Assembly (NCBI GenBank): GCA_017464425.1
Contig: JAFUDX010000010.1
Span: 1-38,195, forward strand
Direction of reading: 5' to 3'
DNA length: 38,195 nucleotides
From: Treponema sp.
GTDB taxonomy: Bacteria > Spirochaetota > Spirochaetia > Treponematales > Treponemataceae
Below are positions 8,481 to 16,814 of the stretch, piece after piece. Each line of letters starts with the position of its first letter. The stretch's first letter is position 1. The notes under the pieces were generated by a model that made no database searches, was not told the origin of the DNA, and saw only the letters and a program-made list of their open reading frames with translations. The translations under genes were made by a program, and so were the position numbers.

Positions 8481-9506
8481 ATGGATTTTGTAAAAGAACT
8501 TCGTGCTAAGGCAAAGGCCGCTGGCAAAAGAATCGTTCTCTGTGAAGGTGAAGACAAACGCGTCGTTGAGGCGGCTTCACGCATCGTAAAAGAAGGAATC
8601 GCAAAAATCACCCTTCTTGGAAATGAAGTCGACATCAAAAAATTCGGCTTTGACATGGCGGGCGTTGACATCGTTGACCCCACAAAAGACGCAAACGCTG
8701 ACAAATACGCGGAAATCTTGTACAAGGCTCGCGAAGGCAAACTCAACAAAAAGACTGGTCAGCCAGAATATGCTGATGTTGCTGCCGCAAAAGTTGCCGC
8801 ACTCAAAGATTACACCATGTACGGTGCGCTCATCTTGAAGGCGGGCGATGCTGACGGTTTCGTTTCAGGCGCATGCCACTCAACGGCAAACACGCTCCGC
8901 CCAGGATTGCAGGTCATCAAAACGGCTCCTGGTTGCAGCACGGTTTCTTCATGCTTCATCATGGTCGCTCCAGAAGGCGGAAACAAATATCTTTCTGAGG
9001 GAATCGCAGTCTTCGGTGACTGTGCAATTAACATCAACCCAGACGAAAATCAGCTCGCTGACATCGCAATTGCTTCTGCGGGAACGGCAAAGGCAATCGC
9101 AGGAATCGAACCGCGCGTTGCAATGCTTTCATTCTCTACAAAAGGAAGCGGCGCAGACCCGAAAGACGGAAACACCGTTGAAAAGGTTGTTCACGCAACA
9201 AACATCGCGCACGAAAAAGCCCCCGATTTGGCTCTTGACGGCGAATTCCAGTTCGACGCGGCAATCGCTCCAGAAGTCGGTGAGCTTAAAGCGCCGGGAA
9301 GCAAAGTCGCAGGTCACGCGAACACATTCATCTTCCCGAACATCAACGCGGGAAACATCGGCTACAAAATCGCGGCTCGCATGGGTGGCTGGAAGGCAAT
9401 CGGTCCTGTCTGTCAGGGCTTTGCAAAACCGCTCAACGACCTGAGCCGAGGCTGCAATGTTGACGAAATCGTTGACACCGTAGCAGTTACGGCATTGCAA
9501 GCATAA
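8481..9506 (+). CDS. pta: Phosphate acetyltransferase
   Basis: Interconverts acetyl-CoA and acetyl phosphate, the first step of ATP-yielding acetate formation with acetate kinase. At 341 aa it is the short class I form, consisting of the PTA/PTB catalytic domain without the DRTGG or regulatory N-terminus. Visible family signatures are VLCEGEDKRVVEAA near the N-terminus, GACHSTANTLRPGLQ (about 130-145), DGEFQFDAA (about 254-262) and the C-terminal KPLNDLSRGC box. GAGG lies 9 nt before the ATG. It probably has its own transcript, because the upstream spacer is repeat-filled. No ackA is in this window. Confidence 0.95.
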   Translation: MDFVKELRAKAKAAGKRIVLCEGEDKRVVEAASRIVKEGIAKITLLGNEVDIKKFGFDMAGVDIVDPTKDANADKYAEILYKAREGKLNKKTGQPEYADVAAAKVAALKDYTMYGALILKAGDADGFVSGACHSTANTLRPGLQVIKTAPGCSTVSSCFIMVAPEGGNKYLSEGIAVFGDCAININPDENQLADIAIASAGTAKAIAGIEPRVAMLSFSTKGSGADPKDGNTVEKVVHATNIAHEKAPDLALDGEFQFDAAIAPEVGELKAPGSKVAGHANTFIFPNINAGNIGYKIAARMGGWKAIGPVCQGFAKPLNDLSRGCNVDEIVDTVAVTALQA

Positions 9507-9524
9507 CGCAGACGACAGAAAACA

Positions 9525-9578
9525 GAAATCAGAAGACAGAATAGAAAAGCTAAACTTTATCTTCTCACTTCTGATTTC
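9525..9578. repeat. Intergenic dyad with 11-bp perfect arms
   Basis: GAAATCAGAAG (9525-9535) and CTTCTGATTTC (9568-9578) form a perfect 11-bp inverted repeat around a 32-nt loop. Purine stutter (ACAGAA, AGAAGACAGA) lies on the left and pyrimidine stutter (TTCTCA, CTGCTAACTGCTCA) on the right. It sits between pta and the VWA gene. No T-tract follows, so it is not a standard terminator. Confidence 0.55.
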
Positions 9579-9613
9579 TCACTGCTAACTGCTCACACCC
9601 CTTTACACTACCC

Positions 9614-10861
9614 ATGAAAAATTTTTTCACTTTTTTACTGATTCTTTTGCTGGCAGGGAATGTTTTTGCCAAAAAAAAAGAAAAAAAGCCAGCTGTTGAC
9701 GACAAAATCTATGATTTATCTCTTTCTGACGATGACATTCTTGTGCTCCCCGAAGACAATGCCCATATTGTAAAAGATGGCAGCGGCGTCCACCTGTTTG
9801 TAAAAAAGCGTGGCGATATTCAGAGCATCGCGCTCCTCATCGATACCAATAATTATAACGACCCCGACCTTTCATTGATGCGCGCAAAAGAATTTAATTC
9901 AGTAAACGGCAATGAACTTCGCTATTCCTACGGCTCAAAATCGACATTCAGAATGGAACGGCTTCCAAACGCACTCATTTCTTCCACCATCGAGACAAAT
10001 TTTTTTGGCGACTGCTTTCATATTTATATTCCGCAAAAAATGTATTACGGCTATTTGATTCAAGTTCAAAACGAATGTGAGTTTACCGATGGCATGATGG
10101 TCAATATCCGAACATTTGCGCTCCCCCACAGCGACACGGGCGGAAAATTCTTTGACAATAAACTTCCGCTTACCGTCTCAGACTGGCAGATTGAAGAAGA
10201 ATTCGCAAAAATCGCCGAATCAGCGGACGGAAAAGTCGTGCATGTTATCAAACCGTCTGAACTCACCGAAAAACTGGTCGAAGAAATAGACGAACTCAGC
10301 GTTACGGAGCCAATCGACCTTGTGTTTGCCATTGATGCCACAGAGAGCATGAAGGATGATTTTGTTGAGTTGCGGAAAAAATGGCTCTCAAAATTTGAAA
10401 AGCAGATGAAAAAATTCAAAGATGCCCAAATCGGCCTGCTTTTTTACAAAGATTACGGTGATGAATTCAATCAAAAAAATCTTCCCGTCAAAAATCTCGG
10501 ATTCGTAAAGAATGCAAGTGCTTTTTCTAAATCGGTCAAAAATGTTTCCGTAAAAGGTGGCGGCGACAGAGAAGAAGCCGTTTACGAGGCACTTTATTCA
10601 TGCGCAACGGGCTTTTCATGGCGAAGCGAGGCAAAAAAGAAAATCATTTTGATTGGCGATGCTCCGCCCCATGCAGCTCCATCCGAAATTTTTTCAAAAA
10701 CCTTTGATGAAATATCAAATATTTTTGGCGAGAATCAGATTTCTGTAGACTGCTTTTTGATTTCTGATTCTACGCACAATTCAGACGAGATGAAAGCAAT
10801 CAAAAAATCCGAAGCGGCAGACGAATTAATCAAAGCGGCGGAAATTCAAGATGCAAAATAA
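9614..10861 (+). CDS. Secreted VWA-domain protein
   Basis: A 415-aa exported protein. A short basic start and hydrophobic core (residues 4-18) end in VFA-K, giving a likely signal peptidase I cut after residue 19 with no lipobox cysteine. A lysine-rich linker and a beta-rich N-terminal region (about 30-200) precede a von Willebrand factor A domain (about 235-395). That domain has the metal site D241-x-T243-x-S245 in FAIDATESM, the GGGDREEAVYEAL helix and the IILIGDAPPH strand, typical of bacterial VWA proteins that bind protein partners. The partner is unknown. There is no clear ribosome site; TACACT lies 4 nt upstream of the ATG. RsmG follows 21 nt later. Confidence 0.85.
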   Translation: MKNFFTFLLILLLAGNVFAKKKEKKPAVDDKIYDLSLSDDDILVLPEDNAHIVKDGSGVHLFVKKRGDIQSIALLIDTNNYNDPDLSLMRAKEFNSVNGNELRYSYGSKSTFRMERLPNALISSTIETNFFGDCFHIYIPQKMYYGYLIQVQNECEFTDGMMVNIRTFALPHSDTGGKFFDNKLPLTVSDWQIEEEFAKIAESADGKVVHVIKPSELTEKLVEEIDELSVTEPIDLVFAIDATESMKDDFVELRKKWLSKFEKQMKKFKDAQIGLLFYKDYGDEFNQKNLPVKNLGFVKNASAFSKSVKNVSVKGGGDREEAVYEALYSCATGFSWRSEAKKKIILIGDAPPHAAPSEIFSKTFDEISNIFGENQISVDCFLISDSTHNSDEMKAIKKSEAADELIKAAEIQDAK

Positions 10862-10882
10862 ATTTGCACACGGCGAGGAATT

Positions 10883-11614
10883 ATGAACGCACTTCACGAA
10901 GGGCTTGTACAGCTCGGTTTTGAAAATTCTGATTTTTATGGAATCAAAACACTTCCCATTTCTGAAATTGAATCAAAAATGGAAGCATACATATGCGCGT
11001 TGCAAGAATACAATGCAAAATTCGATTTGATTAACACGGATGACCATGAGCAAATCGCAATCCGTCACATTTTGGACAGTCTTTCTGCCCTTCCCAAAAT
11101 CTGTGAGATTCTTGCACAGCGATTCCATGCGCACACTATTCCGACAGATGCCAATTCGATGGTTCCGGGCATTTTCCTTGCTGACATTGGAAGCGGAGCG
11201 GGACTTCCGGGCATTCCGCTTGCCACTTGCCTTCCGCAATTTCAATTCACCCTCGTTGAGCGAATGACCAAACGGTGCGGTTTTCTTAATCACTGCGCCA
11301 CCACTCTGAATCTCAAAAATGTAACGGTCGAAGAAAATCAGGCGGAACGGCTTGAGCAAAATCGGTTTGATATGTGCGTGTTCCGTGCTTTCCGACCGCT
11401 CGAAAAAAAGATGACAAAAGTTCTCTTGCGGATTCTAAAAGAAGGCGGCTGTCTCTGCGCATACAAGGCAAAAAAAGCCAACATTATCGAAGAAATGGAA
11501 CATATTCCGCAAAAGCCACGCTATGAAATTTTCCCGCTCATCGTTCCTTTTCTGACAGAAAATGCAGGAGATGAAGAAGAACGGGAACGCAACCTTGTCA
11601 TAATTGAGCGATAA
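10883..11614 (+). CDS. rsmG: 16S rRNA (guanine-527-N7)-methyltransferase RsmG
   Basis: Methylates G527 in the 530 loop of 16S rRNA (formerly GidB). At 243 aa it is slightly longer than the usual 205-240. The SAM-binding glycine motif is LADIGSGAGLPGIPLA (99-114). It is preceded by the family hallmark RHILDSL (61-67) and followed by FTLVERMTKRCGFL and VFRAFRPL. About 15 extra residues lie before the SAM motif. GAGGAA lies just before the ATG. It may be cotranscribed with the VWA gene. In many genomes rsmG sits with mnmG and parAB; that linkage is absent here. Confidence 0.95.
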   Translation: MNALHEGLVQLGFENSDFYGIKTLPISEIESKMEAYICALQEYNAKFDLINTDDHEQIAIRHILDSLSALPKICEILAQRFHAHTIPTDANSMVPGIFLADIGSGAGLPGIPLATCLPQFQFTLVERMTKRCGFLNHCATTLNLKNVTVEENQAERLEQNRFDMCVFRAFRPLEKKMTKVLLRILKEGGCLCAYKAKKANIIEEMEHIPQKPRYEIFPLIVPFLTENAGDEEERERNLVIIER

Positions 11615-11630
11615 TCTCAGAATTTTTTAG

Positions 11631-11660
11631 TTCACAAAGAATGCCCAATTCTGATACACT
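11631..11660 (+). promoter_or_regulatory. Promoter abutting the thioesterase start
   Basis: TTCACA (11631-11636), an 18-nt spacer, then TGATACACT (-10 TACACT at 11655-11660). Only 6 nt separate the -10 from the ATG and no ribosome site is present, so the transcript should be leaderless or nearly so. Confidence 0.55.
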
Positions 11661-11666
11661 ATTTTT

Positions 11667-12398
11667 ATGGAAAACGAATTAATTTTCACACAGGAACGAA
11701 CTATTTCATCAGCGTTTATCGACAGTTCCCTTAAAATGGGAATCGCACAGTCAGTCTTGATGGTTCAGGACAATCTTACCGAATGTTTTAACAAACTCGG
11801 CTGTGACGGCGTAATCTACCGTGAAAAATACAATGCATTCTGGGTTTTCACAAAATCAAAACTCATTTTTAAACGACGGCCCGATTGGCGCGAAAAGCTC
11901 AGCGCAAGCACCTTCCCTGTTGATAATGCGGGATTCAAGGCGCATATCAACACGATTTTAAAAGATTTGAACGGCGAAACACTAATCATCGCAAATCAGG
12001 AAGCATGCGTGCTTGATATGGAAAAACACCGCCCGGTCAAACTTACGAATCTGAATTACCCCAAAGAAAATTTCCCAGAAGCAGTGTTTACCGAACAATT
12101 TGAAAAGTTTGACGCTGATTTTACCGAAGACGATTTTAAATACGAGCAGATTATTCGAGCACAGCACATCGATATGTCGCATCACATGAACAACATTGAA
12201 TACATAAAACTTGCGCTCAATGTGTTCACGGATGATTTTTTGCTGAGCCATGAAGTCAAATCACTTGAAGTGCACTATACCGGCGAAAGCAAAGAAGGCC
12301 AAACGCTCAGGATTTACGGCAAAACGAACGGAAACACCACGAATGTCGTAATCAAAGAAAGCGAGCGCAGTGTTTTTGAGATGAAAATCGAATTTTAA
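11667..12398 (+). CDS. Acyl-ACP thioesterase family protein
   Basis: A 243-aa double hot-dog protein of the bacterial/plant FatA-FatB type that releases fatty acids from acyl carrier protein. The first hot-dog is at about 5-130, with FWVFTKSKLIFKRRPDW resembling the family's W-x-x-S-W strand. The second, at about 155-243, contains QHIDMSHHMNNIEYIKLAL (residues 166-184), matching the D-x-N-x-H-x-N-N-x-x-Y signature that carries the active-site N and H. The exact catalytic triad cannot be assigned by eye. Its 3' end overlaps the convergent trpA end by 4 bp. A stand-alone promoter precedes it. Confidence 0.85.
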   Translation: MENELIFTQERTISSAFIDSSLKMGIAQSVLMVQDNLTECFNKLGCDGVIYREKYNAFWVFTKSKLIFKRRPDWREKLSASTFPVDNAGFKAHINTILKDLNGETLIIANQEACVLDMEKHRPVKLTNLNYPKENFPEAVFTEQFEKFDADFTEDDFKYEQIIRAQHIDMSHHMNNIEYIKLALNVFTDDFLLSHEVKSLEVHYTGESKEGQTLRIYGKTNGNTTNVVIKESERSVFEMKIEF

Positions 12399-13147
12399 AG
12401 CCCCGTAAGCTCACGCGCCTTTGCTTCGACTTCCTTTGCAAGGGCAGCTGCATCATTTTGATTTTTTGTAATGATTCGCACAAATACGCTGCCTGCAACG
12501 ATTGCCTCAACGGAGCTTGCCAATGCCTTTGCCTGCTCGCCGTTTGAAATTCCAAATCCGCCGTAGACTTTGCTTCCGCCTTCGCTCACTTTTTTGAGGA
12601 ATTCGAGCGTATCAGCATCGATTTTTGTGTCACTGCCAGTGATTCCCACGCGCAAGGCCGCGTAAATGAACGGAAAGCCTGCATGGACGAGTTTATGAAG
12701 CCGTTCTTCGCTCATTGAAGGCGCGGCAACAGGAATATTCACCATGCCGTTCTCTTTGCATGCGGCGGTCAATCCTTCGTCAAAATCAAATGGCAAATCT
12801 GGAATAATCATGCCTTTTACGCCACATTTAGCCGCTTTTTTGCAGAATTCGCGGATACCGGGCGTAAAAATCAAACTTCCGTAACTCATGATATAGATTG
12901 GAATTTCTGGGAATTCTGAGTGAATCTGTTTTATAAAGGAAAGCCCATCGGCAGTGCGGTACTTTCGTTCCAAAACTTTTGTGCATGCTGTCTGAATTGC
13001 AGGACCGTCCGCGCTGGGATCGGAAAAAGGCAACTGAATTTCAAGAATATCCGCCCCGCCTTTGACAAGCGAGCGGGCAGCGGTAAGGGCAAGTTCATCG
13101 GTTGGATAGCCTGCGACAAGATGTGACATAAGTTTTATTTTTGACAT
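12395..13147 (-). CDS. trpA: Tryptophan synthase alpha subunit (orphan)
   Basis: Cleaves indole-3-glycerol phosphate to indole and glyceraldehyde-3-phosphate. The catalytic pair is present: E36 in ADILEIQLPF and D47 in SDPSADGPAIQ, with the same 11-residue spacing as E49 and D60 of the E. coli enzyme. The phosphate-binding YGGFGIS loop and the VAGSVFV strand are also seen. At 250 aa it starts about 13 residues short of the E. coli enzyme, lacking the first helix. GAGGAA lies before the ATG. No trpB or other trp gene is nearby; its upstream neighbour is the permease-kinase fusion. A near-consensus promoter flanked by two operator-like palindromes drives it. Confidence 0.94.
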   Translation of the reverse strand: MSKIKLMSHLVAGYPTDELALTAARSLVKGGADILEIQLPFSDPSADGPAIQTACTKVLERKYRTADGLSFIKQIHSEFPEIPIYIMSYGSLIFTPGIREFCKKAAKCGVKGMIIPDLPFDFDEGLTAACKENGMVNIPVAAPSMSEERLHKLVHAGFPFIYAALRVGITGSDTKIDADTLEFLKKVSEGGSKVYGGFGISNGEQAKALASSVEAIVAGSVFVRIITKNQNDAAALAKEVEAKARELTGL

Positions 13148-13160
13148 AGGAATATTCCTC

Positions 13161-13178
13161 GTTTCTGTTTATAGAAAC
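13161..13178. promoter_or_regulatory. Operator-like palindrome 1 at trpA transcription start
   Basis: GTTTCT-N6-AGAAAC. On the minus strand it reads TGTTTCTATAAACAGAAAC, differing from site 2 by only two central bases. It covers the predicted +1 region of the trpA promoter. Confidence 0.65.
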
Positions 13179-13207
13179 AGTGTACTGAATCAAAATGTTT
13201 CTGTCAA
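13179..13207 (-). promoter_or_regulatory. trpA promoter
   Basis: On the minus strand, TTGACA (13202-13207) is followed by a 17-nt spacer and TACACT (13179-13184). It is one of the best sigma-70-type promoters in the window. Confidence 0.75.
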
Positions 13208-13217
13208 TAGAAACATT
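13194..13217. promoter_or_regulatory. Operator-like palindrome 2 over the trpA -35 box
   Basis: Perfect 9-bp arms AATGTTTCT / AGAAACATT around 6 nt, with the same core as site 1 and centred 36 bp away. It contains the -35 hexamer and overlaps the stop codon of the upstream kinase gene, for which it could also act as a weak terminator. Confidence 0.65.
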
Positions 13218-16119
13218 ACCCGTGCAACACAAATTTGAGCACAGAAATAAGCTTTTCTTCATCAATCGGCTTGGCGACATGTGCATTCATGCCTGCCATA
13301 AATGCATTTCGTTTGTCTTCTTCAAACGCATTTGCCGTCATCGCCACAATCGGAACCGACGCTTTTTCTGAATCAACCAAATTTCTGATATGCTTGGTTG
13401 CCTCATATCCGTTCATTACGGGCATCTGAATATCCATCAAAACGACATCGAAATAGTGAGCCGGATTTTCGCTTACCTTATCAACAGCTTCTTTGCCATT
13501 TGCGGCCGCTTCCACCGTAAAGCCCATTTCCTGCAAAACCATAACGGCAATTTCCCTGTTGACCTCAACATCATCAACGAGAAGAGCACGCTTTCCCGCA
13601 AACTGAGGCATTCCCGATTCCTGCTCAGCTTGGGATTGTTCGGATTCCGTTTTTGTCACTTCCTCATGCTCAAACGAAGTGTCTAAAGGAAAATCTGAGA
13701 GCGTTTGGAAATTGAGCGTAATGATAAATTCAGTTCCTTTGCCCTGCTCTGTCTGGACTTTTATTTCACCGCCCATCAAGTCGATTATGCTCTTGGTGAT
13801 TGCCATGCCAAGTCCCGTTCCCTGAATTCCGCTCACCGTGCTGTTTCGCTCGCGCTCAAAGGCTTCAAAAACCCGCTCGGCAAATTCCTTGCTCATGCCG
13901 ATTCCATTGTCTTTAACCCGAAGCTCATATGTGGCAACATCCTGCTCATCTTGAACGGGCAGCTGCGACAGCGTAACAGAAATCTTTCCGCCTTCAGAAG
14001 TGAATTTGTAGGCATTTCCGATGAGATTTAAAAGAATTCGATTCAAGCGGTTTCTATCGCATTTTACGACGGGATTTTTTATATGAGTGCAATCAACAGT
14101 GTACTCAATACGCTTGGTCGCCATCTGCGTGCTAAAAATATCGTGAACTTCTTCTATTATCTCCCGCAAATCGCACGGCTGATTTTCGATTTCCATCTTT
14201 CCGCTTTCGATTCGGCTCATTTCAAGCACATCGTTTATGAGGGCGAGCAAGTGCTTGCTTGACTTATCGATTTTTGCCAAAAAGTCCTGAATTTCTTCCA
14301 GAGAATTGTTTTCGCGGCGGGCAAGCCGTGTGTATCCGATTATTGCATTCATCGGCGTACGAATATCATGGCTCATATTGGACAAGAAAACCGTCTTTGC
14401 CTCATTTGCGCGTTGTGCCTGAATGCTTTCGGCTTCAAGTGCCTTTTCACGGCTTTTCATGCTTGAATAAATAGAAAACATTATAGCAAGCGCGATGACA
14501 ATCATAACAAGCTGCACCAGACTGTTGTTCATCAGCGTATCAAGAATCATCGTAAGCTTGCTGTCCAAAAACTGTTTTGCCACCTGTTGAAAATCGCTGC
14601 TCGCAGAAATCCCGCGCGAGCGCAACTCATCGGCATAAAATCGGCTGACATCAGAAAGAACAGACTCTGCCGTATTATGCGTGTTTTCCCGCACCCACAT
14701 GATTGAGGTAAAGAAAATCAAAAAGAGCAGGGCAATCCAAACAACAGTCGATTTTCCGAATCGGCGTTCCTTATCATGCGCAAACACCGAACGGAAGTAA
14801 ACGAAGCCGATAATACTCCAGACCGCAAGAATAAGGTACGATTCTGGGGCAAGCACATTTACTGACCAAAAATTGGGAACCAGCAGGAACAGCGAGAAAA
14901 AAATTGCCATCAGCAGGCCGATGATTCCCGTAACACAAATGAGCGTTTCTCCTTCATCTTTGGCAGTTTTAAAAGCAGCAGCAGATGTGTAGCCATACGC
15001 GATGGTCGCACCGATTGTGGTTACATCTACAATCCAGCCGATGGGCGTGCCTCCTAAAAACGGCATGACAATCGAAGTTGCAGTAATCAGAAGAAGCGCA
15101 TTTTTGGGAACACCGCTTTTGCTTGTTCTTTTAAAAACTTCTGGTATGATTCCGTCTTTAGCAAGGGCATACAAAAGCCTGCTTGCCGCAATTGAATTTC
15201 CGATGATTCCAGTAAGAATTCCCGCAAAAACAGCAAGAAAGAGCACAAAGAAACTGATTTTTCCCGCAAAATTTCTGACGCTATAGAAAACAGGCATACT
15301 CACAAGCCCGTATGACGGAACGGCAATCAAGGTCAAAAGGACATATGCAATAAATCCTGAAAAAATTGCAATTGTCATCAGAGGAAGTGATTTTTTAATT
15401 GAAAAGCTGAATTCATGCGCATAATGTGAGACCGATTCAAATCCCACGAATGCCCACGGAGAAAGGGCTGCAATCGAAAGAATCTGCACCGCCCCCATTT
15501 TTGTGCGATTTTGAAAATCAAACGCGTGGTTAAACAGATGGATAAACGAATCGGTGTGCACGCACGCAACAAAACAGAAAATCACGCCCAAAATCAGAAT
15601 AATCGCAAGCACGCATTGGACAAAAATGGCTGCCTTTTTTGCAAGAATGCAAAGCACTGCCGCTACGAGCAAAATCACAATTTCAAAAAGAACTTCACCC
15701 AAATAAATGGTATAACCTGCTATCGAATAGTAAAAGCCGAACTGAAGCAGTGTGCCCGTAACATTGCGTGCAATGAGCGCAAGTGCAGTTACATTTGCCC
15801 AGACAATCGCAACATAGGTAAGAGACAAAAACCAGCCGTTTAAAAACGCATGATCGTGACCGAATACATGCTTGGTATAGGAATATGTGCCGCCTTCATC
15901 GCCGTAATGGTTCATCATAAAGTGGTAGTTTACGCCGATTATAAACATGATGAGCGCACCCAACACCATGCCGATTGCAGTTCCCAACGGGCCAGCAATG
16001 GGAATAAATGTGGTGCCCGGCATGACAAACGCGCCCCAGCCTACTGCTGAACCAAAAGAAAGAGCCCACACTGATAACGGTGAAATATATCGATCCAACT
16101 GAGAAGATTCATTATTCAT
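13216..16119 (-). CDS. Amino-acid permease / hybrid histidine kinase / receiver fusion
   Basis: A single 967-aa frame joins three modules. Residues about 10-445 form an APC-superfamily permease: GSAVGWGAFVMPG resembles the helix-1 substrate loop, followed by many hydrophobic helices. A further membrane helix (459-475), an exported loop of about 55 residues and another helix (534-552) lead to a HisKA domain with phospho-acceptor H584 (SHDIRTPMN). The ATPase domain has an N box (N702), KDNGIGM (736-742) and GTGLGM (767-772). After an acidic linker, the receiver (843-967) has D849/D850, phospho-acceptor D896 (VVLMDIQMP) and K950. All catalytic residues are present. The design suggests a transporter-sensor in which substrate binding or flux controls phosphorylation. 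No separate output domain is attached. Confidence 0.9.
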   Translation of the reverse strand: MNNESSQLDRYISPLSVWALSFGSAVGWGAFVMPGTTFIPIAGPLGTAIGMVLGALIMFIIGVNYHFMMNHYGDEGGTYSYTKHVFGHDHAFLNGWFLSLTYVAIVWANVTALALIARNVTGTLLQFGFYYSIAGYTIYLGEVLFEIVILLVAAVLCILAKKAAIFVQCVLAIILILGVIFCFVACVHTDSFIHLFNHAFDFQNRTKMGAVQILSIAALSPWAFVGFESVSHYAHEFSFSIKKSLPLMTIAIFSGFIAYVLLTLIAVPSYGLVSMPVFYSVRNFAGKISFFVLFLAVFAGILTGIIGNSIAASRLLYALAKDGIIPEVFKRTSKSGVPKNALLLITATSIVMPFLGGTPIGWIVDVTTIGATIAYGYTSAAAFKTAKDEGETLICVTGIIGLLMAIFFSLFLLVPNFWSVNVLAPESYLILAVWSIIGFVYFRSVFAHDKERRFGKSTVVWIALLFLIFFTSIMWVRENTHNTAESVLSDVSRFYADELRSRGISASSDFQQVAKQFLDSKLTMILDTLMNNSLVQLVMIVIALAIMFSIYSSMKSREKALEAESIQAQRANEAKTVFLSNMSHDIRTPMNAIIGYTRLARRENNSLEEIQDFLAKIDKSSKHLLALINDVLEMSRIESGKMEIENQPCDLREIIEEVHDIFSTQMATKRIEYTVDCTHIKNPVVKCDRNRLNRILLNLIGNAYKFTSEGGKISVTLSQLPVQDEQDVATYELRVKDNGIGMSKEFAERVFEAFERERNSTVSGIQGTGLGMAITKSIIDLMGGEIKVQTEQGKGTEFIITLNFQTLSDFPLDTSFEHEEVTKTESEQSQAEQESGMPQFAGKRALLVDDVEVNREIAVMVLQEMGFTVEAAANGKEAVDKVSENPAHYFDVVLMDIQMPVMNGYEATKHIRNLVDSEKASVPIVAMTANAFEEDKRNAFMAGMNAHVAKPIDEEKLISVLKFVLHG

Positions 16120-16203
16120 CTGAAAACCCTATTACAAAATATTATACATCATTTTGAAAATTTTGCTTGTATCTTTGAAAAAATATCGTTATTTTTTATA
16201 TAG

Positions 16204-16800
16204 ATGGAAGATTTATACGAAGTACTTGGTATTACAAAAACAGCGTCTCAGAGCGAAATAAAATCGGCGTACCGTAAGCTTGCGGTCAAGTATCATCCCG
16301 ATAAAAATCCAGGCGACAAAGCTGCGGAAGAAAAATTCAAAAAAATCACTGCCGCGTACGATGTTCTTTCCGACGAAACAAAACGCCGTCAATACGATTC
16401 CTACGGTTCTACTTCAGATTACGGCTCATCATCTTCCTCAAATCCGTATGGCTCATATGGCTGGGGGCAGCAGGGAACATGGCAGCGGAACTGGAACAGA
16501 AACACGTGGAATGCCGAAACGCAGGACGATTTTAACGATGCGTTCAACCAATGGTTCAATTACGGCAGAAACGAGCAAAGTCAGAATCAGAATACCTACT
16601 ATTACCGAACGACAAAAGAGCCGGAAACGCGGACAGAAAACCTCTTTTTCATTTTGCAAAAACTGGCAATTCTGCTCATCGGTGTATGGTCGTTCAAGAT
16701 TTCCTGGCTGATTATTCCGTTTGGTCCGATTTTGAGCATCGCCGCCGTAGTGCATGGACTCACGGGCATTATGCGCGGATTCAGGAGATTACTTCGCTAA
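16204..16800 (+). CDS. J-domain protein with C-terminal membrane anchor
   Basis: A 198-aa type III (DnaJ-like) co-chaperone. The J domain at 1-65 has the Hsp70-stimulating HPD at 31-33 and the QYDSYG end. A G/S/Y/N/W-rich low-complexity stretch (about 68-135) follows, then a hydrophobic C-terminal segment (about 147-188) able to form one or two membrane helices, ending in basic residues. It lacks the zinc finger and substrate-binding domain of DnaJ. It would recruit DnaK to the inner face of the membrane. The start is inferred from the family. It lies 14 nt upstream of the RelA/SpoT gene and is likely cotranscribed. Confidence 0.88.
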   Translation: MEDLYEVLGITKTASQSEIKSAYRKLAVKYHPDKNPGDKAAEEKFKKITAAYDVLSDETKRRQYDSYGSTSDYGSSSSSNPYGSYGWGQQGTWQRNWNRNTWNAETQDDFNDAFNQWFNYGRNEQSQNQNTYYYRTTKEPETRTENLFFILQKLAILLIGVWSFKISWLIIPFGPILSIAAVVHGLTGIMRGFRRLLR

Positions 16801-16814
16801 ATCAGGAGTGATAT

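Noticed and set aside
13194..13217. Palindrome as only a terminator of the kinase gene
   Set aside because: The stem is AT-rich with a poor T-tract, and its twin at 13161-13178 plus the embedded -35 box fit an operator better. A dual role is not excluded.
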